NCBI GenBank assembly: GCA_022495005.1
Contig: JAGYXB010000269.1
Span: 1,178,001-1,242,000, forward strand
Origin: Rhyacophila brunnea
Taxonomy: Eukaryota > Arthropoda > Insecta > Trichoptera > Rhyacophilidae
DNA length: 64,000 bases
Reading direction: 5' to 3'
In this document: positions 1 through 10,714 of the stretch, piece by piece
Numbering within the stretch: position 1 is the first letter of the stretch
How the letters are laid out: every line of letters begins with the position of its first letter
Position numbers and translations under genes: made by a program
Notes under the pieces: generated by a model
Told to the model about the DNA's origin: nothing
Database searches by the model: none
The model's input: the letters and a program-made list of their open reading frames with translations, nothing else

Positions 1-126
1 CTTAACGATGATTCTGGAAATAACTAAAATATGATGTGGATATTAACGGCAATACAAAATATTTATGAACCTGTATGACATAACTTTACATCGCAGAACG
101 TAAAATATTAAGCAAATTTATCATTT

Positions 127-381
127 CGTCGCTGTAGGATTGGTTTCCCGAATAGACCAAATGTTCAGGAGACGAAAAACAAATTTCATAATCCTATATT
201 TAAATACATGGAGATATTTAAATTGTTATTTTTACAGCATATGAATGATGTATTCATTACCATTACAAAGTAATTTAAAGAAAGGGATGGTTCTCGTCCA
301 ATTAGATACAAAAATACATTCTGCATTAAGAGGTCGATTTCGACAAAAACAGATATTCGGTAAACCAATCCTATAGCGACG
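127..381. mobile_element. Short terminal-inverted-repeat element (MITE-like), 255 bp
   Basis: Two arms of about 28 bases face each other: 127-154 (core GTCGCTGTAGGATTGGTTT) and 354-381, which is its reverse complement with two mismatches. The interior is AT-rich without a convincing gene. No clean target-site duplication is visible, so the superfamily is open. A non-autonomous DNA transposon is the simplest reading. Confidence 0.6.
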
Positions 382-599
382 ATTTATTAACCATATAAAA
401 TTAAAATTACCAAGATCGCTTGTAAAGATAGCCCCCTCTCGCATGGTCACAAGCAAGTGCATTTCTTGCATCACTTGCATCCTGCTCACACCTGTCACTT
501 TGCTTGTGAGCTAACTAGGATAGGTTTAGTGAGTGAGAAGCGGAAAAACTGCAATGTTGATACGAACAAAAAGAAATCAAGGACTCATAAACTTCACAC

Positions 600-1420
600 G
601 ATCAAGACAAAGATGGAAATACGTTCTGATAGCGGTGAATCTTTTGTATCAATCGGACGTTTGTATGATACAAACAGGTCTACGATATGTTGTGATAATT
701 GTGGAAATATATCTTTAAAGATTGTTTCCAAAAGACACGGCATAATTATGGATGAAATGGAAAAATCTTTGTCATCATGGGTCGGTGACCAACATAAAAA
801 AGATGTCCCTCTGAGTATTTCAATTATTCAAGTGAAGGCTCTTAGTTTGCACAAAGATTGGAAGGCTAGATTAAAAAAAGATTCTAACACGATTTTTCAA
901 GCAAGTAACAGTTGGTTTAACAATTTTAAAATGAGGTTTTCTTTTCATAATATTAAATTCACTGGAGAATCGGCCGATGCGGATAAACATGCTGCAAATC
1001 CTCATTATCCAAAATTATTGAAGATGGAGAATATTCCTCTTGCCAAATATTTAATGTAGATGAGACAGGTTTATTTCAGAAAAAAAATGCCTAGACGTAT
1101 ATTCTTATCTAAGGAAGAATCAGTTGCCCCTGGGCATAAACCTTCTAAAAACCGATTGAAATTGCTTCTTGGTGGAAACTTAGCTGGTGATTTAAAATTG
1201 AAGCCAATGTTAATTTATCAAGCAGAAAATCCTAGAGCATTGAAAGGGAAAGATAAAGAATTGCTTACAGTCATTTGGTAATCAAATAAAAAAGCCTGGG
1301 TTACTGCGGTAATATTTAAAGATTGGTTCACTTTACATTTCATGCCAGCAGTTAAGCAATATTGTAAAGTTAATAATTTACCATTTAAAATAAGAAAAAG
1401 AAGAGTGGCAAACAGTTAAC
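600..1420 (+). pseudogene. Broken pogo/Tigger-type (CENP-B-like) transposase
   Basis: The translated fragments match the order of conserved blocks in Tigger/pogo transposases: a helix-turn-helix-like N-terminus (IGRLYDTNRSTI, about 650), the CENP-B-type DNA-binding part (MEKSLSSWVGDQ; SWFNNFKMRFSFHN), the first catalytic Asp region (FNVDETGLF, about 1048-1075), then PGHKPSKNRLKLLLGGN and LKLKPMLIYQAENPRALK. The family joins or cuts DNA at TA sites. Here the frame changes just before FNVDETGLF and again in the A-run at about 1081-1087, and a stop follows at about 1279, after which SNKKAW-like coding continues in another register. It is therefore dead. A likely right terminus is at 1629, where the reverse complement begins CAGGAGGACCTCGACTTTCG and is followed by TA. 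The left terminus was not found. Confidence 0.85.
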
Positions 1421-1828
1421 TCTTGATAACTTTTTAAGGGAAATACCCGCAAACCCCACTTAAACATGTCTCTTAAATATATATTATATATATCTTATAT
1501 TTACTTGATAAATAAATATTTTAAAATACACACAATTTAAATATTTTTTTACTTCCCTCTACTTTCGAACATTTAACATTCGCACACACTTTCAGGAACT
1601 AATTATGTGCGAAAGTCGAGGTCCTCCTGTAATTGGATTTAAAACGGTATATTATCTTTGCATTTTCGATGAATTGTTATAAATCAGGCATGCAAGGGAC
1701 AATGTCTAGTAAATTTATAGTACACTATATCATTTTTACGGTTGTGTTTTGAGACCTAAAAACAAACCAAAACCTGACTACTTAACTGTAACCAGAAAAA
1801 AGTAGGTTGTTAGTTAGGTTTGAGTCAG

Positions 1829-2240
1829 TTACACGTGCATGGATTTACTTCTGGCATCACGTATTATCACAACCATGACAAGAAAATGCAAGTGTAAACA
1901 CGTATTATCGTGTAAGTTGCAAAATTGCATACATGGATCAAAAAAGTTCAACAATTTCTAAATTTTCACGCGATAGCTGGAACTTGTGAGATATCTGCAC
2001 CTGCGCAGTAGAACGACAGTGGCAAACCTGCCAAAAAAATACGAACTACACTGCGCATAACATTTTGACATTCACCATTTTCACAACCTATCAAATAGCA
2101 CCATACAATGACAACAACGCGTCTCGCTTACGCTTGAAGAATGAGATTGACGAGACAGTCAGCACTTTTGCGTGTAAACAGTTATTATCGCGATAGTTTA
2201 ATTTACATACTATCGGTGCCATTTGATTCATGCACGTGTA
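1829..2240. mobile_element. MITE family X, copy 1 (CACGTGCATGG termini)
   Basis: The left end carries ACACGTGCATGGATTTA and the right end carries its inverse (GATTCATGCACGTGT). Similar sequences occur at 2261-6260 (interrupted), 55155-55540 and 61486-61832, so this is a dispersed family of roughly 350-410 bases. The interior has no gene. A shared internal landmark is an ATTATCG/CGATAAT-rich half near each end. The superfamily is undetermined. Confidence 0.7.
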
Positions 2241-2293
2241 CAGGCACTACAATAGCACATTTACACGTGCATGGATTTACTACTGGCAGTATG

Positions 2294-3920
2294 GGGTCTT
2301 ATGACTGCTCCTCCGCCCTCGCTCGCCGCTGTCAGCTGTCAGACGCCATTTCTGAATTTTATTATAGTGTTGCTATCTTTTTGTCATCGAATTATAGTAT
2401 TTCGGCAAAAATTATAGTACGCCTTGTCATCTGTTGAAAATGTATAGGTTTTTTGTTTTTCTCAAATAAAATAGCGGAGAATTCGAGAAATTCCGATGCT
2501 CTTTTTTATTTAAACACCTCTTACGACCAAAAATGCAAACCAGCTAATTCAATTAATTCCATTTTAAATCAAGCCAAGGACTTTTTTTTACCTGTTTGAA
2601 GTATTTTTTTTTCTCCGTAAGAGAAATTTTCTTCAGTAAGAAATTGTGGTACTGTGCACCAATTTATAGTAGGGAAATATCGAAATCTTAGTTCTTTTGC
2701 AATATTTTTTAATGTCGAAATTAAATCGTTACATTGAAAACACATTTTTTCCGATATTCAAAATTGTGGTATTTTGGGCGTACTATACTTTTTTAACTCT
2801 TTTACTCCCAGCTGATTTAGCCTAGCATATGCGAAAACTCCCAAGCGTTTTTTGACAAAAAATCGTCGATTTAGTTTTTTTTAAATAACTAATTCTACAC
2901 ATGTTTTAAAAATTTGAAACTTTTTTTGTGTGTTCTCAATGGTGTATAAAGCAATAATAAGTAATAATATTGATAGTTTACATCAATAAAACAAAAGAAA
3001 AAAATAATGTATCAATATTTATTTAGAAATGAACGGATAAAACTATGTTTGAACAACAAAACAAGTGTGACAACATTTTTTTATTTATAATTGATTTATC
3101 AAATTTTATAATATAATCTATCCTTATGTAGTAACAGAAAAAAAATAAACAAATTATTATTTATCTATGAAATAGAATTTTTATAAAGTAATCAAAAAAA
3201 ATCGTATAGTGTCCAAGGTATTCAAGAATATTATTCAATTCACGAAATCGCAAGAGAATTCGATACAGTATCGACGACTAACTGATATGGAATGAAGTAA
3301 TTTCAAAAAATAAGTCTCAAAGCACTAAATCATTTATAATAATATTTATATTCATGTATTTTTTCACCATCTTACCAAAAGTACAGTGGCATCCATTGTT
3401 AGTTCAAAAATTACAAACTTCATTTTGTAATGTGATATATGAATCATAAAACAACTAAAAGAAATATCAGAATTTAAAATGTGTCATAAAAATAATGTTT
3501 TATTATTTTTATGACCCTCTTTGGTCTCAAGTTCGACAGCAGAGCAATTATGACTTGTGAGTTAATAGGGTGTGACATATTTATAAATAAAGACACTAAA
3601 ATAAATGTTACTCACACTCAACACACAGTGAATATAATGATTCATCTACACGAGACGAAATATGACGGGAAAAAATTTGGAATAAATCGTAAATTTAGTT
3701 CCAAACTTTCGGCCGATGGATCGGCCCAGATGGAGTTTTCGCATAGGTATGGTGGGCCGAAATATCGGCCCCGTGGGAGTAAAAGGGTTAATACACGGAC
3801 CAAAATTATAGTGCAAGTACTATAATTATAGTTCAGTTGGCAACACTGCATTGTTTATAATTCAGAAATGGCGTCTGAAAGATGGCAGCGCGCGACGGCG
3901 GAGTACTAGTCACATGCACC
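2294..3920. mobile_element. DNA transposon with about 60-base inverted ends, 8-base TSD GCAGTATG
   Basis: It is flanked by GCAGTATG at 2286-2293 and 3921-3928. The ends are imperfect inverted repeats of about 60 bases that share TCAGACGCCATTTCTGAATT. The interior (from about 2365 to 3848) resembles the CAGTGTTGCC MITE family found at 16697 and 39880, and is itself interrupted by a piggyBac-like element. The 8-base duplication fits hAT-like (or Merlin/P-like) elements. No transposase remains. Confidence 0.7.
2797..3787. mobile_element. piggyBac-like non-autonomous element with TTAA target sites
   Basis: TTAA occurs at 2793-2796 and 3788-3791. The ends read CTCTTTTACTCCCA on the left and, on the reverse strand, CCCTTTTACTCCCA on the right. 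A C/G-rich terminus directly next to TTAA is the hallmark of piggyBac. It sits inside the CAGTGTTGCC-like MITE, whose other copies (28920, 17080) run uninterrupted across this point. The 991-base interior is AT-rich. Reading frames of 60-105 codons exist but none resembles a transposase. Confidence 0.75.
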
Positions 3921-4394
3921 GCAGTATGTATTATCGCGGCCATAATAAGAAAATGCATCGGTAACACATATTATCGTGCAAGTTGCAAAACAGCAAACAT
4001 GAACGAATTTTCACACAATAGTTGCAACTTACACGATATCTGCACATGCGCATTAGAAACATAATGATAAACCTGGCGGAAAAAAATGCGAACTACACCG
4101 CGGAAAGCATTATGATTAGGCTTAGAATTTTTAGGTGCTAAAAAATGAATAATAGGTACCTAAAATATGTAGATATAATTGGAAAATATGTTATTAAAAT
4201 TTCATAATTATGTACTAAAAAACAAAAATAGGTGCTAAAAATTTAAGCACCCACGATGGCCGCGTGGCTTAAGCGCCGGTCTATAGTGTCGAGGGTCCCG
4301 GGTTCGAATCCTGGGTCTGGCAAAGTACACATATTGTTTTTCAATTTGTGTATGAGTCAGAGTATAGACCTAATAGGTTGAGCAAGTGGCTGAC

Positions 4395-5417
4395 CAGTGG
4401 CGGCCGGTGGTCTTCAGAATAGCATTTTCTGGTAGTGCGCAATGGTTCTACCTCCTATAAAGAGAAGATATTCTTCTTTCACCCTGTCACGACCCAGCAT
4501 TGGGGCATAGGGCGAGCACAAGTTCGCGCCACTTCCCTCGGTCCATCGCCAACTGTTGCGCCTCCCGCCATGTCAGACCTGCAGCAGGTAGGTCGCTTTT
4601 GTGGCACCGCTGCAGGGTGAGGGAGGGCCGGCCATGGCGACGGAACCCTTGAGGCTGTGCCATAAGGGTACGAAGTGTCACACTCTTTGGCGGCATCCGG
4701 ACACGTGTCCTAGCCACGTAAGGTCGTAAAGCGTCTTTTCATGATTACCTCAATCACCGAAGGCTGCCGTGTTCTCTTACCGACTTCTCAGAAAGTAAAT
4801 TAAATATGTCTGTTTATTTATACTATTTCTCAAAAAAGTGTTTGAACAGTTAGATGATTTAATATCAATAAAGAAATATAAATGTCACAGTTTATGGCTT
4901 AACGCTCCAAGCGAACAATGCTTCAGCCAAATAAATAACCGCTGATGTGTTTTTTTTATTATTTTGAATGTATTTGAGTGGTTTAGAAATAAACGCGGCA
5001 GTTTGTATGTTCGTAAAATGTTGGCGATTCATTAAATATGTTAACTGTAAAATTGTTAAAAATTAACTTGCCAACATTGTTATAAAACAGAAACTGGCGT
5101 TTTTGTTTCTAGAGTCCTTCGTTTCGTGCGCCGATCTAAAAGTGTTTAAAAAATTCTACACAAAACGCCATTACAGGAACATTCGACCACGGTTTAAGTA
5201 GTATACAATGACCTCATTGTAATCCTGTGCAAACTGAAAATCTATTTGGATCGTAATCGCTTTGCACTCATGAACGGAGTATTGTTCATAATACTGCTAC
5301 ATGTTCTACTTCGCGAAGTGAGTGATACACGTATGAATAACAATGAAAAGTTGAACGATGTCTTCAAAGATGCAGGCAGTGCGTAGCACTTGCATGGTAT
5401 TAGAGGAGCCGCCGCTA
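4395..5417. mobile_element. hAT-like element inserted in the SINE, 8-base TSD TGGCTGAC
   Basis: TGGCTGAC occurs at 4387-4394 and 5418-5425. The element begins CAGTGGCGGC and its other end, read in reverse, begins TAGCGGCGGC. The paralogous SINE at about 46860 has a single TGGCTGAC with no insertion and so serves as the empty site. The interior includes a LINE C-terminal fragment (4484-4740). Confidence 0.75.
4484..4740 (-). pseudogene. C-terminal fragment of a LINE ORF2 (RTE-like)
   Basis: Read on the minus strand the sequence encodes a block typical of the C-terminus of RTE-like LINE proteins: an LRWLGHV-RMP-like start, a GFRRHGRPSLTLQRCHKSDL basic stretch, then LTWREAQQLAMDRGKWREL and a stop. 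Only about 80 codons remain and no reverse transcriptase core is present. It lies inside a hAT-like element, either captured by it or inserted into it. The clade assignment is from recall of family motifs. Confidence 0.6.
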
Positions 5418-5651
5418 TGGCTGACATCCATTTCTCGTAAAAAAAAAATCTGTTAATACAAACCTCCTATCTGTGGAGGCCCATATGATCCTATTAGGAT
5501 CGGACATGGTGGAAAGAAGAAAATTTAAGTAAGTATTACAATAAACCATTTATATATTTCAACAGTTTAATTTATTATTTATTCACAAACAGAAAACGCT
5601 TTATTACAATAATTAATAAAAATAATGCTTCAAATTTTTGAAAGTGAATCT

Positions 5652-5930
5652 TTAACGATTTGAACCTAGCAAATTTTTATACATGGAAAAACTTCTTTCC
5701 ACTTCTACAGATGTTATTATTACGTATGTAAATGAAACAATTTCTGAAGTAGAAAAAATTGAAGCATCTGAGGCATCTGATGGATTTTCCAAAACAGCTT
5801 TAATATTCTGCAGCGTTTGAAGTCCAGTATTTTTATTTAAAACACTATTTAATTTTGAACTTATTTTTATTCCAAATTGGTCCAAGAACATTTTCTTATT
5901 TTAGCAGCAGTATTGTTTAAGATATTAATT
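5652..5930 (-). pseudogene. hAT transposase, C-terminal (dimerisation) remnant
   Basis: The minus-strand translation contains ITSVEVERSFSMYKNLLGSNR-type sequence, close to the conserved hATC dimerisation block (S-x-x-ERxFS). About 80 codons are open and the upstream part is out of frame (LVDQ-NILNNTA around 5900-5940). The DDE core and BED finger are missing. It belongs to the hAT copy delimited at 4117-6146. Confidence 0.75.
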
Positions 5931-6449
5931 TGCTCCACTAGTGACTTTGTAGATGATTCTAACATTTCAATTGTGTTGATTAATTTTGTGTTTATGTGAA
6001 AATATGTAATTATCCAAAAATATTTAAAAATGGGTGCTAACAAACAGTGTTTAAATGTTTCAAAATTGTCTGAAACAGATAGATATTTTTGATATTTTGT
6101 TGTGCACTCAAAAAAAATATTTAAATACCTTAGAATCCTAAGCCTAATTATGATGTTTACTGATTTTCACAACCTGTCCCGAATCTGTCAAATAGCACCA
6201 CACAATAACAAATGCATTCGCAACGCTTGAAAAATGAGATTGACGAGAGGTCAGAGCTTTCAATACCTCTAACTATGCGGAGTGCAGGGATCACTGAAGG
6301 GATATTACTAGGACATTTCCAAAGAGTCACGATCTTCAACAATGAGAATACGAAAACGAAGATGATTTATTATACTTAATTGATTGTAATTATATGGTGT
6401 GAATCAAATTATAATTAAATTTATATCGTTTATCCAAATAAAGACTAAT

Positions 6450-7591
6450 GTGTTACCATTCAAAATTATTTTTCTCGTTGCTAAAATTGAATAGAATATA
6501 ATTGAAATTCAAGTCATGAAGATGCTTACGTATATTTTGATTCTGATATGGATAGAGGCTCACTATACAACGTAGGTGGCTCAATAATTGGACATGATTT
6601 GCGTCAATGAGATAAATTTTGCCACACTTCAGAGTGTTTGAGTTTAAATAAAATATCTCCACTCGGTAGATATTTTAAGCCATGTCAACAACTGCTGGAT
6701 CACCAATTTTCTTTCCTGGGCGAAGTGAAGATAGATTTGTTTTAAAAATCGTCATATTTTAAAAAAAAATCCTAATGTATATAATGTATTTTGTATGGCT
6801 GTCTAGGACGAGCTAAATGCATTCTCGCAATGTTATCGGAAGGTGAAAAAATCGGCGACGTAAAATAATGTTCTAAAGTGGAATGCACAGCGTCTGCCTC
6901 CATCATAGTGTGCTTTTTTTCTAAATACAACTGTTTTATCACATTATTGTGGGATTTTGCGAAATTGCTCAATGCACTCCCAAGAACCGTGTTCCTATTT
7001 CGATAATTACAACCGTCCGATATCATTACAATTTCTACGGTTTGTTTGTTAATTGGTTGGGCAATTTCCTTAAATAGTCAATAATGCAAGATGTGAATAC
7101 ATTGGCCGTTGAATTACCATCTGCTTCTTGCCAAGCATAAAGAATTACATCTGCATCATTTATAGAACATAGATGGTAAAGTTGTGAGGTTGAAGTTTTT
7201 CTTTGTAATATGCGGATGACGCTAATCTTCGCTATCTTCGGACATAGCAAAATACTAGCAGATCCATGGTAATAACCATTCTTTTCCTGTTGGCACTTTC
7301 TTTGGCTTCACCCTTGGCAACATGACATTTGTCCTTTTTCTTTATGTGTAATTCATAATCTTCTTCGTTTACATTGCCGAGCTTGAGTCCGAAATTGAGG
7401 TGAGTTGGAATACTGTCACCAGTTTGTGTACTCAAGTTTCGGATGAAACTACCCATACTCAGTATGTGTTTCCCAATAAACTTATTCCAAAAAACTTGTG
7501 ATGACATCATCGCGAGTCGCTGTTCTGTGCACTTGCCAGTTGGTAGACTTTCAAAACTATTGACATAAAATCTGCGCGAACGAGATAGCAC
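6450..7591 (-). pseudogene. Broken transposon-type gene with an SDGCNYRNRN motif
   Basis: Four minus-strand pieces in successive frames form one ancestral reading order: 7591-7232, 7250-7035, 7026-6772 and 6662-6453. Landmarks are YAWQEADGNSTANVFTSCI, MISDGCNYRNRNTVLGSAL, YLEKKHTMMEADAVHSTLEH and a C-terminal LHDLNF. This combination occurs in a large, poorly named group of arthropod proteins that I recall as repetitive and probably transposon-borne (possibly the DUF7869 group). Function is unknown. Frameshifts and an internal stop show this copy is dead. No termini could be assigned. Confidence 0.6.
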
Positions 7592-7619
7592 TTGAATATA
7601 GGTATATTGTAATTTATTA

Positions 7620-8600
7620 GTCTATTGCGTTCGAATGTATGAATAATAGGTCATAAATTTTGTGTCGCAGCACAGTGGTGAAATGACGCACAGGCTTAGG
7701 CTTGTTATATGACCGCTCAAAACATGTTTAAAATCAAAAAAACATCACTGTTATTCATTTTTGTTAACAAGAATATTGTAACCTAACAGAAAAACAACTC
7801 ATAAATTTAAAATGTGTTTTAATGGGACTTTTCAACAAGCGGAGCTCAGCGTATTATTAGCGATTCTATTGAAGCCGATACACAGTCTGAGTACCCTGAG
7901 CCGATACGTATTTCAAATACTAATATGGAGTTGGTTTTAGTTTCAGTTGAGTATGAAACTTTTGTCATCTACGCACCCCAAACACTCTATATTGTATTCC
8001 AAATACTAGTAAGTATTTTGGAACAAGTTTCTATATAAGTATTTTAGGTATTTTATTCTAAGTATTTTTTTATACTGGTAGTAAGTATACTTAGTCTTCA
8101 AAATCGACTAGTTTTCCCATCTCTAGTGTCTGAAACATAGATTAGTGGATTGAAATTTTATCATGTAGTATTTTACTAAAAACATTACGATTAACGGCAT
8201 CTAGATTCAAACACCGTTCTTTATAAATGTTATGCATATTCATAATGGATAGAAAATTTGACTCCATATCCTACTTTCTATTAGAAGAAACTCAGAAGTG
8301 GTTAGGTACTAAATATATTAATTAGTTTTGGCCATTTCCTGACGTTCTTGATTTTATCGTGTCGATGTCTCTTCGAAAATGATACTTCATGTACCTACAC
8401 TGCTTAGGGTACTGTTTGTTTTCTATATAGTTATTTGGAAGACGTATTATATCATTAGGTTTTGTCCATCATTTATAAATATCTGCTTTTATGCCAAGTA
8501 TGTCATGGAAAAAAATCTGACACACTTTGTATTTTTCTCCTTTTTCATTTGGAAGGTAACTGTCGTGCCTATCCTGTTTTTTTTAGGCACAAACATGATA
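7620..8600. other. Non-genic stretch with a hAT-like terminus
   Basis: No gene is supported here. From about 7900 to 8133 there are many short GTATTT/AAATAC runs. The reverse strand beginning at about 8133 reads CACTAGAGATGGGAAAAC, a typical hAT end, but the matching left end was not identified. 8135-8600 is AT-rich without recognisable structure. Confidence 0.35.
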
Positions 8601-8608
8601 TTGTAACC

Positions 8609-8966
8609 CAATGATACTCAACCTTTTTTTTCTTCGGGCCAAATAATTATATTTGTAAAGCACCGCGGGCCGCATCACTACTGGTGTGACGAAAAAAATC
8701 ATGAAACCCCACCTTTTTTACAAAACATTTTTGAGATTTTAAAAATTATGCATGTTTTTTAAATCAATCGTGTACAATAGCAACACTCTTATACCAGATC
8801 TGATGTGGACCATAATGACTATCCTCTTCGGGTGTCACTAACTGTGCATCAAAGTCAAAACGAATCTCAAGATATACGAAATTCTTGATAATAAATGTGT
8901 TTCGGGCCGCACATAAAAGCTTAAAGGGCCGCATATGGCCCTCGGGCCGCAGGTTGAGTATCGCTG
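8609..8966. mobile_element. hAT-type MITE, 358 bp, perfect TSD TTGTAACC
   Basis: The flanks TTGTAACC at 8601-8608 and 8967-8974 are identical. The left end is CAATGATACTCAACCT and the right end read in reverse is CAGCGATACTCAACCTGCGG. Both ends continue into GGGCC/GGCCG-rich sequence. There is no coding capacity. The perfect duplication suggests a fairly recent insertion. Confidence 0.88.
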
Positions 8967-9469
8967 TTGTAACCCATTGTTTTCTTATATTTCGAGTGCA
9001 TACAAGACCTTGGACATACGACTTTTTCTCGGGCCATGATTTAATAGCCCAAAAGAATTAAAATATTTTTTTTATACTGTTCGTAAGAAACATTTCCGCA
9101 AAGTAAAGAATATTAATCGCTTTTAGTGGTCATAATATGACTAAACGGCATAAGCGTTCTTCGTTCTTTCGGTATATCTTCTGTTTTTTTCCCCTTCAAC
9201 AACTCAAGACTTCAACAAGTCCAGTATATAGACATTATGCACTATTCTTTACTTTTAATGTCCAAATTACGTGTGTATTAAAACAAAAAGAAAGACGACA
9301 TTGATGAATAATACATGGAAATCATAAAAATAACTTACTCCAAAGTATTTTTTCAATAATATCTAGAATAACAGCTTATTTATATCACGAAAAACACAAA
9401 TCTAGCAATTGATAGTTTATCGGCGCAACGTTAGCATATAACTCATTAGCTCCAATGTGCTGAGTGCGT

Positions 9470-9694
9470 GCACAATAAAACCTCCGATGCGACGAGTCAG
9501 CACATCGGAGATTTTAGCACTTTTAAATATGAGACACATCACATTAGCGGTTCAGTTTTTCGAAAATAACTTTAAACCAAAAAGTCATAGCACATTGGAG
9601 GTTTTTGTCAACGATGCAGAAAAAATCGTAGAATATTTCTGCATTAAAAACCAATTTTCGTAAAAATGGCACATTGGAGGTTTATTTTGTGCAA
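9470..9694. mobile_element. Short inverted-repeat element (CCTCCGATG/CATTGGAGG ends)
   Basis: TGCACAATAAAACCTCCGAT on the left faces an inverse copy ending in GGAGGTTTATTTTGTGCA on the right. Further GCACAT(C/T)GGAG repeats occur internally at about 9502 and 9592. No target duplication is evident and no gene is inside. Confidence 0.55.
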
Positions 9695-9827
9695 TGACGA
9701 TATACTGTTTATTTACCCACTGCCTACTCTTAATTACATTTTTACACAACCCAGGTTGCTCCACGATAACCTACCTATAGTATTTCTATCTTATTTCGTT
9801 AATCATTGAACTAAAGGTCATAATTAC

Positions 9828-10060
9828 CGTTTCTATAAGTTTCCTATAGTCATAGAGGGTGGTTTTGTCTTTAATCTCCCCAGAGGTAATCCACGACTTA
9901 ATTTGGTCGCGTAGCCTCTGCAATTTTTTAATCTCTTTCTTAAGGTCCGCCTCGTATTTTTCCTTCTGATTAGCGTTAGTAGCATTATGTACCTTCTGCC
10001 AAATATCTTCGAATGTTTCCACCCCTTCCGTAACCTTTTTTAAGCACCGGTCTATTTCAG
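9828..10060 (-). CDS. CNOT3: CNOT3 coding exon 2
   Basis: 233 bases, entered in phase 1 and left in phase 0. It carries the near-invariant Not3 coiled-coil ([17 protein letters not shown], then SGEIKD). The match to the remembered family sequence is close throughout, with T for A or S at two positions. Confidence 0.87.
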
Positions 10061-10593
10061 CTGAAAAAAAATATGAACATACTATTTAAAACAAAGCACT
10101 CAAATTACATGTCAATATCCGTTCTATATTTAAATATATTCAAAACAACATTTTAGTCAGTGAATCCATGAACAGTTAGGGCAAAAAGCAGGACAATAAT
10201 ACTTGATAGGAAATGTACTCATGAATATTAAAATTATTTTCTTCGGGTTGGAAAATATAAAAACTATTCGCACGAAAGAAGGCTCGAAGGTATGATTCGT
10301 AATATCAGTAGTAATCGAAGGATGGCATCCACATCGAATACATTTCACCTGACATTTTGACGCGAGTACAGAGCCACTGACAACACCTGCCAAATCGGAG
10401 AATTCTGTATTAAATCTTATACGACGACCGCGACAAGAAGTATAGGCGGGTGACGACACGGTGCAGGATTCGATCGAGGGATAAAATTGAGATAAAGTCA
10501 TTACAAACGAGGTTCGGGCCGCAAAATATATAGGACATTCCTTAACCTGACAGCAACACATCATCTCACCTTGTAGTTTTCGAGTAGCGGCCA
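9828..10593 (-). CDS. CNOT3: CCR4-NOT complex subunit 3 (CNOT3/Not3), first two coding exons
   Basis: CNOT3 is a subunit of the CCR4-NOT deadenylase, which shortens mRNA poly(A) tails in the cytoplasm. Exon 1 (10593-10569) starts ATG in a good context (GCCATGG) and encodes MAATRKLQ plus one base. Its donor is GTGAG. The acceptor before exon 2 is TTTTTTTTCAG at 10061. Exon 2 (10060-9828) continues in phase with [20 protein letters not shown] and [20 protein letters not shown], the signature N-terminal coiled-coil of the Not3/Not5 family, and ends KLIET before the donor GTAATT. That gives 86 codons of a protein usually 600-900 residues long. No later exon was recognised in the 9.8 kb downstream, so those exons are short, beyond the left edge, or lost. 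Exon 1, exon 2 and both splice sites look intact, which favours a live gene. Confidence 0.85.
10569..10593 (-). CDS. CNOT3: CNOT3 coding exon 1 (8 codons plus one base)
   Basis: The start is chosen by the family N-terminus (M-A-x-x-RKLQ). An upstream in-frame ATG at 10606 (MYIA) exists but lies in a poorer context and is not in the family pattern. Confidence 0.75.
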
Positions 10594-10714
10594 TGGCTAT
10601 GTACACATGTAGAGAAATAATTCACACATATCCCAAACATACAAATTATTTATATTTAAAAATGCACAAATTTATATTGATAAACAGATGAACTACACTC
10701 ATCTGAAGCTTTGT

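Larger units (their letters stand above)
4248..5519 (+). mobile_element. tRNA-derived SINE, split by a later insertion
   Basis: The head is tRNA-like: an A-box-like TGGCTTAAGCGCC (about 4265) and a B box GGTTCGAATCC (about 4301). Without the 1,031 bases of insertion plus duplicated target, the SINE is about 241 bases long. A second copy at about 46741-46960 gives the uninterrupted order. Target duplication AAAATTTAAG flanks it (4238-4247 and 5520-5529). RNA polymerase III transcription is the family's usual mode; nothing here shows current activity. Confidence 0.8.
4117..6146. mobile_element. Decayed hAT transposon, 8-base TSD ATTATGAT
   Basis: ATTATGAT flanks it at 4109-4116 and 6147-6154. 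The ends are inverted: TAGGCTTAGAATTTTTAGGT on the left, TAGGCTTAGGATTCTAAGGT on the right read in reverse. It inserted into MITE family X copy 2, and it contains a SINE (4248-5519) and the C-terminal part of its own transposase on the minus strand (5652-5930). The N-terminal transposase region is missing, so the copy is not autonomous. Confidence 0.85.
2261..6260. mobile_element. MITE family X, copy 2, interrupted by two nested insertions
   Basis: The host element reads as 2261-2293, then 3921-4116, then 6147 to about 6260 once the insertions at 2294-3920 and 4117-6146 are skipped. The joined order matches copy 1 and the copy at 55155. The last part (right terminus) is degraded or lost after about 6260. 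Each insertion is flanked by an 8-base direct repeat of family X sequence, which fixes the nesting order. Confidence 0.75.

Noticed and set aside
4251..4322. A tRNA gene on the plus strand
   Set aside because: A second copy at 46741 shares the downstream body, so it is the head of a SINE.
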